Shown here: positions 16,269 through 27,264 of the stretch, piece after piece
Numbering within the stretch: the first letter of the stretch is position 1
How the letters are laid out: the number at the start of each line of letters is the position of its first letter
DNA from: a virus
DNA: 64,000 nucleotides
Strand: one strand, 5' to 3'
Virus record (IMG/VR): IMGVR_UViG_3300047553_000984
Coordinates: 1-64,000 of that record
Notes under the pieces: model-generated
Database searches by the model: none
Told to the model about the DNA's origin: nothing
Seen by the model: the letters and a program-made list of their open reading frames with translations, nothing else
Made by a program: the position numbers and the translations under genes

Positions 16269-19200
16269 TCATACATCAGGATATTTAGTTGCGGAGACTT
16301 TGTTAATCAAACTTAACGTATCTGCGATCGGTGTCGCGGTGGAAACAGAGATATTGCGAGGAGAGTTCGCTAATCGCATAATGCGATCGCCCAAAGCGTC
16401 TAAGCGAATAGACAATTCTTTATTTGAATTATTTACCATGCCTACGCCGGGGGTCGCATTGGCGCTTACGGGTGCAGGCTTACCATTTGGGATAATTTGC
16501 CCACTGGTAGAAGGAATAAACAATTCTGGCCCTTTTTCTCCAACCAAGTAAGTTTTATTGACATCAACTGGACCACCCATTGCTCTTGCCCCGTCTACAA
16601 CTGTCTTTGGATCAACTTCCCATGAGGGAACAATAGTGCCACCTCCGGGTAAGGGGATTCGCAAAGACATTGGGTTTGCGCTTATTCCCTTGCCTCGATT
16701 TCTTTCGATTACACCCGGCCCCCATAAAGCGCCACTACCTTCGCATTTTTGTTGAAATTCAGTTTCTATGCCATTAACGCGCTCAGTTCGATCTGTTAAT
16801 TGAGCATATTCCCTTCCGCTTCTGGTTGATGCGTTAGCTTCTGCATTACTGGCTCTACTTACCGCGTCGGCAGCGTTATTAGCACTTTGCTCCATTCCTT
16901 GATATGCGGCAGCCCGTTGATCCGCTCTTGCAGCCGCTTCTGCCTCTGCCATTGCTGTTTGATGTTGCACGTCCAGTGTTTGCTTGGCAATCTCTGAGGT
17001 TTTTGCTTGTAACTCCATATTGCGCTTGGCGGCTTGTATTCCCAGATCGGATGCCGCGACTTGCTTTTGTGCAATATTTAATTGAGATTGCGCCAATGCT
17101 ATCTGCTCTGCATCTTTAGTTATTTTGGCCTTGGACAAATTCATTTCAGCTTCTAAGACAGCCGACTCTGCTTTCATTTTGTTGATTTCAGCTTCCATTG
17201 TCATTTGTTCAGCCGCCAACTGATTGCGCTGAGTCTCAATTTCTAATTGCTGAAGCTGAATCTCATACTCCTCTTTAAGTTGAGCAATTTTTGCTGCATT
17301 CAATTGCTCTTGAAGGCTGGCCTTTGCTATTGGATCTTCGGTTTCATTGAGATTAATCTGAATTTGACTAACCTCTGCATCAAACCTTGCTTTTTGCAGT
17401 CCCGCCTGTGCATCAAGTAAGGTTTTGTCAAAATCAAGCATTTGAGTCTTGTGATCTTTTAGTGCTTTTTCTGCATCTACTGCGGCAGACAACTCATTCA
17501 TTCTTTGCTGTTCAGCCGCTATTTGCAGATCAATTTGTCGGATGATTTCGTCCGTTTCCGCTTGTTTGATCTGCTTCCGGGTTTCAGTCAATCCTTTTTC
17601 TATTTCCAGTATTTCTTTCTCTGCTTCTATTTTTCGTTGCTGATAATCAAATTCGGTAATCAATCCTGTGGATTTTAGTCTATTTAACTCTCGCTGATTT
17701 TGTTTGGCAAGATTCAACCGCTCTTGCTGCATTTGTTGCTCTAACGCTAATTCAGCGCTTCTAGCTTGACGTTCTAATGCTTCGATCGACTGAGAATCTA
17801 TTCCACTTAGTACAGCCTGTTGTATGCTTAGTTGTTGTTTTGCTTCAGCAATTTCTAGTGCTGAATTAGCGGCTTGCTGGACTCTTTCTAATTCAGCGAT
17901 CGCCGCATCAGCAGCCAGTTGTCTGGCATTCATCTCATTCTCAATTAAGTCAAGCTTTAATTGAGATAGCTTAATTTCGGTTTCTGCAATACGATCATTT
18001 GCTGTTTCCGCATCTATAATTCCTTCTCTTCGCAAACGACTTATTTCAGCCAATTCCATCTGTGCTTGGCGAATCCGCTCCAGTGTTTGTTCTTTTTCTA
18101 ATTTATTTGTAGAAATTTCAGCATTTTTCCCTGCCTTTTCTTCGCCCAGAGATTGAACTTGTCCGAGTTCAGTTTGGCGAATTTCTATTTGGCCTTCAAT
18201 ATTTATTTTTTCTAAAGCTTGTTCTGATTTTTGTATGACCTTTTCTAATTCAGCGATCGCCGCATCAGCAGCCAGTTGTCTGGCATTCATCTCATTCTCA
18301 ATTAAGTCAAGCTTTAATTGAGATAGCTTAGTTTCGGTTTCCGCAATATGATCATTTGCTGTTTCCGCATCTATAATTCCTTCTCTTCTCAAACGACTTA
18401 TTTCAGCCAATTCCATCTGCGCTTGGCGAATCCGCTCTAGTGTTTGTTCTTTTTCTAATTTATTTGTAGAAACCTCGGCATTTTGCCCTGCTTTTTCTTC
18501 GCCTAAAGACTGAACTTGCCCAAGTTCAGTTTGGCGAATTTCAATCTGACTATCGGTATTGATTTTATCTAAAGCTTGCTCAGATTTTTGGATCACCCGA
18601 TCTAGCTCTTCCAATGCAGCGTTAGCAATTTGCTCCTGAAGACTAATTTGCTGTTCAAAATTTTGCACTTTTAACTCAGCCAGAGATTGTTCAGCCGCAG
18701 TCATTTGTTCAAAGTAAGTCTGCTGGGAAATGGTTCCTTCGTTGTAGGCATCTTGGATTTCTCTGACTTGCTTTTCTGTCGCCTTAAGTCTTTCTTGTAC
18801 TGCGATTAATTCTGATTCGGATTGAGCGATCTCCGCTGTAGTTGCGGCCAATCGACGCGAAGATGATCCTTTTTTTAGCTGATCTTCTTTTATCGAGACG
18901 GATCTCTGAGATTGCAACTTATCAATTTTTGACTGAGACTCGCTAACGGCACGTTCAATTTCCGCTGTAGCTGAGTTAGCAGCTTCTCTCTGTTGGGCTA
19001 ATGTGTTTTCCAGTATCTGAATTTTGATATCGGCAAGTTCTTGCTCTGCGGCAATTTGCCGATCCGTATATTCCTCTTGGCTCAAGATATTATCATTGAG
19101 CATTTTCTTGTTGGCTTCAACAGCTTGAACTTTAAGCTTTTGCTGTTTCTCTAACGCTTGTCTGTCCGCTTTTAGCTGATCCTGATTAGCAAGAGCATCA

Positions 19201-22200
19201 ACGCGATCTCCTTTTGTTTGATATTCCGTAATTTGAGTTTGAATAATATTTTGTTTGGCAGTTGACGATTTTTTGTTGATGGCGGCATCTGCCATAGCAT
19301 TAGCGCGTTCTAATTCGTCAAGGATTCTTTCTTTGATCGCTTCCCTCAACGCCAATTCTTCCTCTAATGCTTGAGTCTTTGCGGCACTAAGTTCGGTAAC
19401 TAAATCTCTTTCCCGACTGGCAAACTCTGATTCCGTAATATAACCTTTTGTGCGAGCCTTTCTTAGTTCCATCAACTGTTTTTCTTTGATGGTAACTTCT
19501 GCCTTTGCTCGATCGGATGCTAATTTAGCCAATGCTTCATTAGCCTGAGATTCTGTCATTTTTCTGTCTAGCTGTGCTTTTTTAATGATAGCAGTTTGTT
19601 GATTTTGTCTTTGCTCCATCAAGGCAGTCGCTATTTGCAATGCTTTTTCCATTTCATCTAATACTTTTTGCTGCACAGCCTCTTGTGTGGCGACTTTGGA
19701 TTCTATTAATTGCTTTTGCTCATCGGCTAATTGCTGTTCTAATCCTTGCATTTTTTCAGCGTAGACATCAGTGGAGATAATTCCTTTTTTGTGAGATCCT
19801 TGTAGTTGTTTGATTTTATTTTCTGTCAGTTTAATGGATTTTTCTGCGTTAACCTCTTCCAATTGCCTCATTCTTAACTGAGACTCTTGCTCATTAATTT
19901 CTTGATTCAACAACTGTCTTTGAATCAACACTTCTTCATCTGTAGCTGCCAGCTTAAGTTTATTTGCTGCTTGATCATAAGTGTTTTCAATAATTTCAAT
20001 TTCGGCTGCTTCTTTAGCTCGTTTTAATTCAATAGTTTTTGCAGCTAATTCTTGTTCTCCGCTTAGTATTTGTGATTGCTTTTCCCTGTAAGATGCAACT
20101 AATTCTAAATTTTGTTTAATAGCTTCATCTGTGAACTTTTCCCCAAGCGCAGAAATTTGATCGGAAGAAAGAGACTGAATTATTTCATCAAAAGTTTTAG
20201 CTCCACTTGCGTCAATTCCAAGATCCCCTATTTCTGCTCTTAAGATGCGCTCAATGTTGCCAAACTCAGCTTGTGAAGTAATTTGTTCTTTTGCTAAGTT
20301 TGCAGATTGTTGCTCCTCACTCAATCTTTGCTGCGCTATTTCTTGCTCTTGAGTTTTTCTGTCTACGTCTAAACGAGAAGACAGAAATCTTGCATTAGGA
20401 TTACTAAATTCAGCAATTTCTTTTTCTGATAAATCAATATCAAGATTTGTTGCATAATTTTCAAATCTTGCAGCGATTGAATTAAACTGATTGTTTAAAC
20501 TACGCAACGCCACAGCAAAGCTTTTAACTGCTGACATATTGGAAGCTTCCGCTTCTGCTACTTCTAGCATCGTCTGAGCTTTTTTAACTAGATTCAACTG
20601 AGTCTGTAAACTAGAAATAAGTTGAGGATTTTTTTCGGTTTCTAACTGCGATTCTAATTGCTTTATTGCATCTAAGTTGGCAGATTTGAGATTGTTTATT
20701 TTTTCGTCAACCAATGCTTTGGTGCTATTTAATCGAGCAATCTCTCCTTTGACGATTTCTTTGCGCGGATCAGCATCAGAAAGACGACCGGATTCAACTG
20801 TTAACGATTGAATTTGGCGATTTTTGTTTTCAGCTTCAGCTAAAATTCCCACATTGCCTTGATATTGACCAATCGTTTTTAATATTTCGTAAACATTTAC
20901 GTTTGATTGTTTATTGAATTTTTCATTATCATTAATTCGCCATTCTTCTTGCACTTGAGTCCAGGTAATAGTTTTGCCTCCTTGACCCTTCATCCAACTT
21001 ACGGTCTTGTTGAAAGCAAGTGCAGCGGCTGCAACCAATCCTATGATCACAGCAAATTGAACCATGCCTACTAGAACAGCACTTAAAGTTGGAAGAGCAG
21101 CCACAGCAAATGATTTTGCCATTAATGCTATATCGGCTAACGGCCCAACGACAGATGCTCCAGCTAAAAGAAACTTAGAAGACAATTTAGTGGCAGCATT
21201 GCCAAGCGGAGCAAACGCTTTAGCGACAGAAGCCGCTGTGCGACCTAACAAGTTGATGCCTGGGATATTTCCTACAAGGCGACTAGCTCCACGGCTAAAG
21301 CTTCCCGTTCTTGCTATTCCAATCCCGTTCACAGCACTTCCGGCAATGGATGCACCAGTTTCCATTGCCGCATTTCTAGCGGCAACTTTAGCAGGCAGGC
21401 CTCCTAACGTTTTCAAAAAATTTGTTAAAAATTTATCAAATCCTTTATATAATTTTCTGTTGAGTTGATTAAAATCATTAAATTTACCAAATGTAGTCAA
21501 ACTTGTCATGCGATCGTATATTCGCATTGATTTAGGTTTTTCTACATTATTTATTCCGTGACTGGTGTAATACCATTCATCAATAAATTCTGGAGAAGAC
21601 CGAAGTATTTTTTGTGTAGGAACATCGGCTTCGCCTGCTCTAAATAAAGCTTCGTCTTGTCCTCTCTTGATTTGAGCAACTCTGCGGATCTCCTGATCAT
21701 AGGCATGATAGTCGCTCCGAACAAGGTCAAAAGCAAATGCACCACCAATGTAGGCAAAGTCTTTGATGGCACCCATTTCTCCTTTAAGTATTTCTTCTTG
21801 GGAATTTTTATTGTCCCATCTTAATTTGTCGTCAATTGGGCTGACTGACTTAATATTTGCTGTAGAATTTGCTAATTTATTTGCTGATTCAGTTGATTCG
21901 TTTAAGCTTTGTTTTAGCGCTTGAACAGAATTAGTTATTCTTTCTAATGCTTTATCTGATTCTGATTGATACAGCGTGACACCAAATAATTCAATTTTAG
22001 TATTAAGACCATCTATTAATGTGGTGATAATCGGAATATATAGCGTGAATAAGCCTATCCACTGCCTTATTTCAAAAACTTGAGCCATAAGAGGCAACAA
22101 AGCAAGAAATGGTGTTGCAATTCCTGCTGCACCAGCAGCTATTAGTGGCGCCAGTCCAACTATTCTTACTATATGTCCAGCGATAATTTTTAGGAATCCG

Positions 22201-25200
22201 GCTATTCCTTTCAGTGATCCTAAAAATATAGTACCTGCCATAAAAGCAACTAAAGGAGCAAGTTTTTTTGCTGTATTTATCAAGAAAATAAATCCTCGGC
22301 CCAAAACTTTTAATCCTGGTTCTATGGTTTCAACGACTTTTACTCTAAAGTTAAATACAATATTTTCGTATTCCTGTCTAATTGACGCAAGCGATCCTGT
22401 GGCTGATTTCGCCGCATTAGCCGTTTCATTTTTTAATTGCTGTGCAAATTTAGGCAAAAAGATATTTGCTGCAAGTTGTCCACTAGAGACTAACTCAACG
22501 AGTTCGCCTTGAGTCATTTGCATCGCTCTTGCTGCGATCGCCATTGCTCCTGGAAGTCTTTCGGACAACTGCCCCCTTAATTCTTCCATTGAAATAGTGC
22601 CTCGTGACATCATTTGAGTTAAGGCTAAAAAAGTCCCTTCTTGTTGATCCCTGGTCAAGTTGTATGCACGAGAAGCTTGCGTTATACCTTCAAATATTTT
22701 TTTAGTGGGATCTCCTTCCATGCTTGTTCCTTGAGCAGAAGCGTAAAATCCCTTAAATCCCGATTCAGTTGTTGCGCGATCTAAGCTAAAAGTATTAATT
22801 TGCTTGTCAAGAAAAGTTTGAATGTCTTGATATTCTTGTCCTGTAGAGGTTAATCCTTTTAATACGCCTCTGTTTGTCAGCAAACCCAGCACTTGTTCTA
22901 AACTTTCTTGAACAAAATCAACTGCCTGACCAAGCATAGACTGAAAAGTTTCCATAGATCCAAGAAAAGCTAATCCTTGAACCATGAAATCTTTTACCCC
23001 AGGAAATAGATTGTCAAATTGTTGTATCCGTTCTTGAAATACATTTTCTATTCTTCTGGTTTCTTCATAAGAGGCTTCAGCGTTAAAGGGATTTTCCTGT
23101 CTATTTTCCTGCTTTTCTTTTCTTTTATACTGATCTTTCAGTCGGCTTTCTTGTTGAGATTCTTCGCTTGAGATATTGGCAATATTTAGCTCAACCTGAC
23201 TCAATCCCTCAATTAACTGCTGCCTTTCTTCTAATATTTCTTGCAGTTTATTCGATTCGTCCTGATTAATTTCTTCTATTTGTGACTTCAGTTGAGATGC
23301 CGCATTTCCCATTGGATCTGAAGCATAATTATTTAATTGCTCTGTTAATTCTTTTACTTTTTCTGCCGTGAAATCAATTATTTGGTCTCTTGCTGCATCC
23401 AATTCATTTATCTTGTCAACAATTTCTTTTTGCTCTTGTTCCAACACTTCCTTTTGTCTTTTTAGCTCTTCTACGGCGGATTCCAGTTGTTGAATTTTAG
23501 CTTCAATACCGGGCATTTTGGCAAATGCGTCTCTATTAAAGATTCCTTGCATTTCGCTATTTACAGTTTCTGCTGCGTCCAAGAAAAGACTAAATAAGTG
23601 CCCTTGATATTCTGTTTGATCAAAATATGTTTTTGCTGCTGCTTTTGCATACCGGGATGCTTTCATTAAATATTCTTTAGCCTTTTCTTTCCAGGCATCA
23701 AATCGATTCACATGAACCGGACGTTCTTCTGATAATATATTTTCAAGGCTTGGCAGACCATCCTCTTGCTCTGTTTCTTCCGTTCTGTTAAACGTATCAT
23801 TAAAAGCCTTTAGCCAAACAGAAATAAAGTGATCATCCCCTAAAGAGGACTGGCTGATTGCATTGGCACCTTCTAGGGATTTTAGTAAATGTTTTTTTAA
23901 ATTTTCCCTAACTCCATCTTCATTTGTTGGCTGTGCTTGCTTTAAAATGTCGGCTACTTCTTGAAGTATTTCGCTACTACTTAAACTGTCTTTTATCGTT
24001 TTTCCGCTCAGTATGTCTCTGAAAACATCAATAACATCACGAGAAATTTCTTTCCCTAAATCCATTGAAGAAAGAGAACTGACGACTTCCATTAAAGTGC
24101 TTACGCTTTTTAGCACTCCTTTGTTTCTTGACAAAAGATTGTCTATCTCCGACTGTAAGCCCGAATCGGTTCCTAGCACATTCTCCGTTGCTCCAGCGGC
24201 GGAACTTGCGGCAACTTCTCCCATTCCGCCCTTATTGCCTATGACTCGACCATCTCCCTGCATTATTTGGGAATTATTAATAAAAGATCCACTAAAAAAT
24301 CTTAAGAAGTTGGATCCAACGCCATCCATGTCTTGACTTAATACATACTCGTAAACCTGTTTAGCTAAATCGTCAAGGCTTTCTTTGTTTTCGCTAAGTA
24401 TTTTTTCTGCGGAGATTCCCAATAATTCTCTTATTGTGTTGTTAAGTGTTTCTCCTCCTATTCCTGTATCTACACTATTAATAATTCCACCTATAGAATT
24501 TTTTAAGGTCATTTCTAGATCGTTGGTTCTAAGACCTTCTAATATACCTTTTATTATATTTTCTCCGACGATTTTTCCCCAACCCGACGGTGAATTGATA
24601 TCAAACTTGTCTCTGATAGTTTTATCTATAATATTAAATACAGCAGTTGCACTTTCTTTTAGTAAATCATTACCATCTTCAATCCCAACAGCTATCCCTT
24701 GAGCGATGTTTTGGCCTGATTTTTTTTGCGGTAATATTTTTTGGCCCGTAAAAGATTCTATTTGAGAGATTTTATTACTACTTTCTTGATCAATTTCTTT
24801 ATCTATTCCCCTTAACTTTTTAACGATTAAAGTATCGTACTGGCCTATTTTTCTTAAGATTTCTATATAACGTTGATAGAACTCACTGCCAGATGATAGC
24901 AATTGCTCTTCTTTGGGTAACGAATTATCGCTTTTTTTTGCTTTTCTTAGACCTTGCTTTATATTGTATCCACTGTCTGTCAATTCATGGATGCGGCATA
25001 TATCAATATTGTCAACAGATTGATTTTTTATTTCATTATAATGTCGCTGTCTTTCTTCTACAAAAGCTTCACCTTCCTCCATTATGCTTTTATAATTTAC
25101 TTGTGTCGCTACGCCAAAAGAATCAACTTCTTTTGCGCCATTTACTACAATAATAGATTCATTTAACTTCAGTAGATTTCTTGCAAGATCATCTGATACT

Positions 25201-26444
25201 TGCGTGATTTCTTGAAAATAAGAGATCAATGAATAGCTTTCACTGAAATTAGGATGAACAACAATAGAAGAATCATCTGATTCTTCTGAAATTCCAGCAA
25301 ATAATCCGTCAGAAATATTTTTAATTGCGCCCATGACGGAGTTATCTTCTTCTGCCTCTTTTGAGAAGATACCATCAAAAACCTCTTGGATCTTATTTTT
25401 GATGACGCCAGATGTGTTGTTTACCGCGTTAGAGAAAAACTGACCAAATATTTGATTGAATATATTCTTTATCTCATCTGCCGCAACATTCGCCCCTGCT
25501 ATTTGTGCCGCCATAAGCAAAGGGTTTTGACTGTTGTTTCTTTGAGGAGATAATGACTCTAGAGACAAAGAAGGAATACTCGACAGTGCAGAAGCTAATG
25601 AGTTAATTTCTTTTTCTGTGTTTGCAAGTGATTCAACTATCCTGTTTGCTGCATCAGTTAGCGACCGAGAAACAATGATGGCCACATCAAGATATTCAGA
25701 CTCGCCTACTTTTGACACAGAATTAGACGAAGAATCCCATGACTCAAGGTATTTTAATAATTTGCTAAATCCAGGTATTACGGTATCAACGTCTTTATTG
25801 AATTTTTCAGATCCAGGTGAATTATTTGCAAATTTTGCTCCTTTTCCAATTAATACACCTATTTTATTTGGGCCAGAACCACCCCCTGTAATCGAATCAG
25901 ATATCAAGTTTCCCGCTGTTTGATTTACTATTCTGCCCGCAGCTTTAAATATGTTGTCTTTAGGCAGCAATTCCCTTAGAACTGATTCCGTTGATTCAAG
26001 TGCTACAGCGATACCTTCTCTTATCGATACTGCGGTTTGCTCAATCGCTAACCTAAGAGACTTTATTCCAAGAATAATACCCTCTTCTCCAGTGAATTCC
26101 TTCTCACTTCTTGCGCCCGATGAAGACTGGGTAGACCGAGTTCCAACTGAGACAGATCGAACAGAAGAAAATGCGACTGTCGCTTTTTCTATAGCTTCTT
26201 TTAATTTCTCAATATTTTCTTTGGTCTGTTGATCTTCCCCTTTCTGGGATTTTGTCTGCTCTTTTTTTTCTTGTATGGATACTTGCTTGACTTGCTTTTG
26301 TATATCTTGAGCTAAATTTTTAGGTGGTTCAATGCAAATAGGAATACACGGCAGTTTTTGATTTTTAATCCGATTTAACTCTTGATTAAAACTATCAAGA
26401 TTTAGCCTTACATCAAATTCGACCGACCCTACTACATTGCTCAT
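16269..26444 (-). CDS. Giant tape measure protein
   Basis: A 3391-residue protein that templates tail length and is ejected with DNA. Residues ~1230-1320 carry the conserved phage tape-measure domain (GTISMEELRGQLSERLPGAM, then ELVSSGQL) known from TIGR02675-type proteins. Hydrophobic segments at ~1395-1461 and ~1785-1815 could insert in the host membrane. Residues ~1900-3150 are coiled coil built from about seven repeats of ~115-120 residues. One unit is a nearly exact tandem duplication. The C-terminus has the usual signature (ARAMGGPV, YLVGEKGPELFIPS, ~3281-3321). Its start overlaps the end of the tail-completion gene at 26441. Confidence 0.93.
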   Translation of the reverse strand: MSNVVGSVEFDVRLNLDSFNQELNRIKNQKLPCIPICIEPPKNLAQDIQKQVKQVSIQEKKEQTKSQKGEDQQTKENIEKLKEAIEKATVAFSSVRSVSVGTRSTQSSSGARSEKEFTGEEGIILGIKSLRLAIEQTAVSIREGIAVALESTESVLRELLPKDNIFKAAGRIVNQTAGNLISDSITGGGSGPNKIGVLIGKGAKFANNSPGSEKFNKDVDTVIPGFSKLLKYLESWDSSSNSVSKVGESEYLDVAIIVSRSLTDAANRIVESLANTEKEINSLASALSSIPSLSLESLSPQRNNSQNPLLMAAQIAGANVAADEIKNIFNQIFGQFFSNAVNNTSGVIKNKIQEVFDGIFSKEAEEDNSVMGAIKNISDGLFAGISEESDDSSIVVHPNFSESYSLISYFQEITQVSDDLARNLLKLNESIIVVNGAKEVDSFGVATQVNYKSIMEEGEAFVEERQRHYNEIKNQSVDNIDICRIHELTDSGYNIKQGLRKAKKSDNSLPKEEQLLSSGSEFYQRYIEILRKIGQYDTLIVKKLRGIDKEIDQESSNKISQIESFTGQKILPQKKSGQNIAQGIAVGIEDGNDLLKESATAVFNIIDKTIRDKFDINSPSGWGKIVGENIIKGILEGLRTNDLEMTLKNSIGGIINSVDTGIGGETLNNTIRELLGISAEKILSENKESLDDLAKQVYEYVLSQDMDGVGSNFLRFFSGSFINNSQIMQGDGRVIGNKGGMGEVAASSAAGATENVLGTDSGLQSEIDNLLSRNKGVLKSVSTLMEVVSSLSSMDLGKEISRDVIDVFRDILSGKTIKDSLSSSEILQEVADILKQAQPTNEDGVRENLKKHLLKSLEGANAISQSSLGDDHFISVWLKAFNDTFNRTEETEQEDGLPSLENILSEERPVHVNRFDAWKEKAKEYLMKASRYAKAAAKTYFDQTEYQGHLFSLFLDAAETVNSEMQGIFNRDAFAKMPGIEAKIQQLESAVEELKRQKEVLEQEQKEIVDKINELDAARDQIIDFTAEKVKELTEQLNNYASDPMGNAASQLKSQIEEINQDESNKLQEILEERQQLIEGLSQVELNIANISSEESQQESRLKDQYKRKEKQENRQENPFNAEASYEETRRIENVFQERIQQFDNLFPGVKDFMVQGLAFLGSMETFQSMLGQAVDFVQESLEQVLGLLTNRGVLKGLTSTGQEYQDIQTFLDKQINTFSLDRATTESGFKGFYASAQGTSMEGDPTKKIFEGITQASRAYNLTRDQQEGTFLALTQMMSRGTISMEELRGQLSERLPGAMAIAARAMQMTQGELVELVSSGQLAANIFLPKFAQQLKNETANAAKSATGSLASIRQEYENIVFNFRVKVVETIEPGLKVLGRGFIFLINTAKKLAPLVAFMAGTIFLGSLKGIAGFLKIIAGHIVRIVGLAPLIAAGAAGIATPFLALLPLMAQVFEIRQWIGLFTLYIPIITTLIDGLNTKIELFGVTLYQSESDKALERITNSVQALKQSLNESTESANKLANSTANIKSVSPIDDKLRWDNKNSQEEILKGEMGAIKDFAYIGGAFAFDLVRSDYHAYDQEIRRVAQIKRGQDEALFRAGEADVPTQKILRSSPEFIDEWYYTSHGINNVEKPKSMRIYDRMTSLTTFGKFNDFNQLNRKLYKGFDKFLTNFLKTLGGLPAKVAARNAAMETGASIAGSAVNGIGIARTGSFSRGASRLVGNIPGINLLGRTAASVAKAFAPLGNAATKLSSKFLLAGASVVGPLADIALMAKSFAVAALPTLSAVLVGMVQFAVIIGLVAAAALAFNKTVSWMKGQGGKTITWTQVQEEWRINDNEKFNKQSNVNVYEILKTIGQYQGNVGILAEAENKNRQIQSLTVESGRLSDADPRKEIVKGEIARLNSTKALVDEKINNLKSANLDAIKQLESQLETEKNPQLISSLQTQLNLVKKAQTMLEVAEAEASNMSAVKSFAVALRSLNNQFNSIAARFENYATNLDIDLSEKEIAEFSNPNARFLSSRLDVDRKTQEQEIAQQRLSEEQQSANLAKEQITSQAEFGNIERILRAEIGDLGIDASGAKTFDEIIQSLSSDQISALGEKFTDEAIKQNLELVASYREKQSQILSGEQELAAKTIELKRAKEAAEIEIIENTYDQAANKLKLAATDEEVLIQRQLLNQEINEQESQLRMRQLEEVNAEKSIKLTENKIKQLQGSHKKGIISTDVYAEKMQGLEQQLADEQKQLIESKVATQEAVQQKVLDEMEKALQIATALMEQRQNQQTAIIKKAQLDRKMTESQANEALAKLASDRAKAEVTIKEKQLMELRKARTKGYITESEFASRERDLVTELSAAKTQALEEELALREAIKERILDELERANAMADAAINKKSSTAKQNIIQTQITEYQTKGDRVDALANQDQLKADRQALEKQQKLKVQAVEANKKMLNDNILSQEEYTDRQIAAEQELADIKIQILENTLAQQREAANSATAEIERAVSESQSKIDKLQSQRSVSIKEDQLKKGSSSRRLAATTAEIAQSESELIAVQERLKATEKQVREIQDAYNEGTISQQTYFEQMTAAEQSLAELKVQNFEQQISLQEQIANAALEELDRVIQKSEQALDKINTDSQIEIRQTELGQVQSLGEEKAGQNAEVSTNKLEKEQTLERIRQAQMELAEISRLRREGIIDAETANDHIAETETKLSQLKLDLIENEMNARQLAADAAIAELEKVIQKSEQALEKINIEGQIEIRQTELGQVQSLGEEKAGKNAEISTNKLEKEQTLERIRQAQMELAEISRLRREGIIDAETANDRIAETEIKLSQLKLDLIENEMNARQLAADAAIAELERVQQAANSALEIAEAKQQLSIQQAVLSGIDSQSIEALERQARSAELALEQQMQQERLNLAKQNQRELNRLKSTGLITEFDYQQRKIEAEKEILEIEKGLTETRKQIKQAETDEIIRQIDLQIAAEQQRMNELSAAVDAEKALKDHKTQMLDFDKTLLDAQAGLQKARFDAEVSQIQINLNETEDPIAKASLQEQLNAAKIAQLKEEYEIQLQQLEIETQRNQLAAEQMTMEAEINKMKAESAVLEAEMNLSKAKITKDAEQIALAQSQLNIAQKQVAASDLGIQAAKRNMELQAKTSEIAKQTLDVQHQTAMAEAEAAARADQRAAAYQGMEQSANNAADAVSRASNAEANASTRSGREYAQLTDRTERVNGIETEFQQKCEGSGALWGPGVIERNRGKGISANPMSLRIPLPGGGTIVPSWEVDPKTVVDGARAMGGPVDVNKTYLVGEKGPELFIPSTSGQIIPNGKPAPVSANATPGVGMVNNSNKELSIRLDALGDRIMRLANSPRNISVSTATPIADTLSLINKVSATKYPDV
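17886..18599. repeat. 357-bp tandem duplication in the tape measure gene
   Basis: Two adjacent ~357-bp units (17886-18242 and 18243-18599) are almost identical and in frame, each encoding 119 residues of coiled coil. Substitutions between the copies are few and many are at third positions, so the duplication is recent. More diverged copies of the same unit lie upstream in the gene. Confidence 0.85.
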
Positions 26445-26863
26445 GCTACGAACCTATAAGTGCTTAATTCTATTCTAACAGTTTCCGGCTGATTTTTGCC
26501 ACGATTTGACGGATTTGTAAAAATATTTTCTACTTTAAGGAAATTTAATTCATTTAGCGCTGATACCAGCGATTGAACTGCCATTGTGGTTGATTCATTA
26601 AAATCCCACTGTTTTAAAAATAAATACCATGTCAGTCTTAAGTCATGTCCTCCTAGAAGTGTTGACGCTTTGACTTGGGGAAACATCAAGACGACTTCGA
26701 TGCCTTCGGTAGACGTGCCAGCGGGAGGGTATTCTTGATCGTAAGATTTCAATACTGCGATCGCTGGGGCAACTTCCCCGGTCACAAAGCGATAAGTTCC
26801 AAGATGGCCTTTCATTCCATCTTGTATAGTTTGCCTGATTTTAATAATTGGCAATTTATCCAT
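26441..26863 (-). CDS. Tail terminator-like protein
   Basis: A 140-residue protein directly upstream of the tape measure gene with a 4-bp overlap. It has the length and alpha/beta layout of tail-terminator or tail-completion proteins that cap the tail tube (start LPIIKIRQTIQDGM; VVLMFPQV; LRLTWYLFLKQWDF; VRIELSTYRFV). The assignment rests on position between a gp10-like protein and the tape measure and on size. No unique motif is visible. Confidence 0.6.
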   Translation of the reverse strand: MDKLPIIKIRQTIQDGMKGHLGTYRFVTGEVAPAIAVLKSYDQEYPPAGTSTEGIEVVLMFPQVKASTLLGGHDLRLTWYLFLKQWDFNESTTMAVQSLVSALNELNFLKVENIFTNPSNRGKNQPETVRIELSTYRFVA

Positions 26864-27264
26864 TACTGAAATTCAGCTTTTAATGTTTCCACGAAGTGTT
26901 CACGGGTGTTTAATTTTTCTTCTGATCTATTAGGCCAATCGCGACCAGGGATAAAATTCCCCGCGTAAGAAGTGAACCCCAGAAAAACGTCTCCTGCATA
27001 GGCGCGACCGTCCTCTGGGTTAATGGGATTCCACACATATCTGACAGAAACAAGATCGCCTTCATCTACGGTTTCGACAATCTTAGAGTTATGCAAACGG
27101 CCCGTGTCAACAATGTCTTGATCCAAAAAACCAAGATCGGCAAATTCCCAAGGATCTTGAATCACTCGATCTTGCATTTTGTCCAAGACATCAACTGTCC
27201 GATTAAAGCAATTTTTGATTTTGAGTTTAATTGTATCAACTTTATCTCGGTCAACGTGAATCAT
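26863..27264 (-). CDS. HK97 gp10-like neck/tail-completion protein
   Basis: A 133-residue protein with the layout of the HK97-gp10-like family: an N-terminal helix (KIKNCFNRTVDVLDKMQDRV), the core DTGRLHNSKIVETVDEGDLVSVRY, then a Tyr/Ala segment (YAGDVFLGFT) and a C-terminal tail. Family members sit at the head-tail junction. Its start overlaps the end of the 27261 gene and its end abuts the terminator-like gene, so the three are co-translated. Confidence 0.7.
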   Translation of the reverse strand: MIHVDRDKVDTIKLKIKNCFNRTVDVLDKMQDRVIQDPWEFADLGFLDQDIVDTGRLHNSKIVETVDEGDLVSVRYVWNPINPEDGRAYAGDVFLGFTSYAGNFIPGRDWPNRSEEKLNTREHFVETLKAEFQ

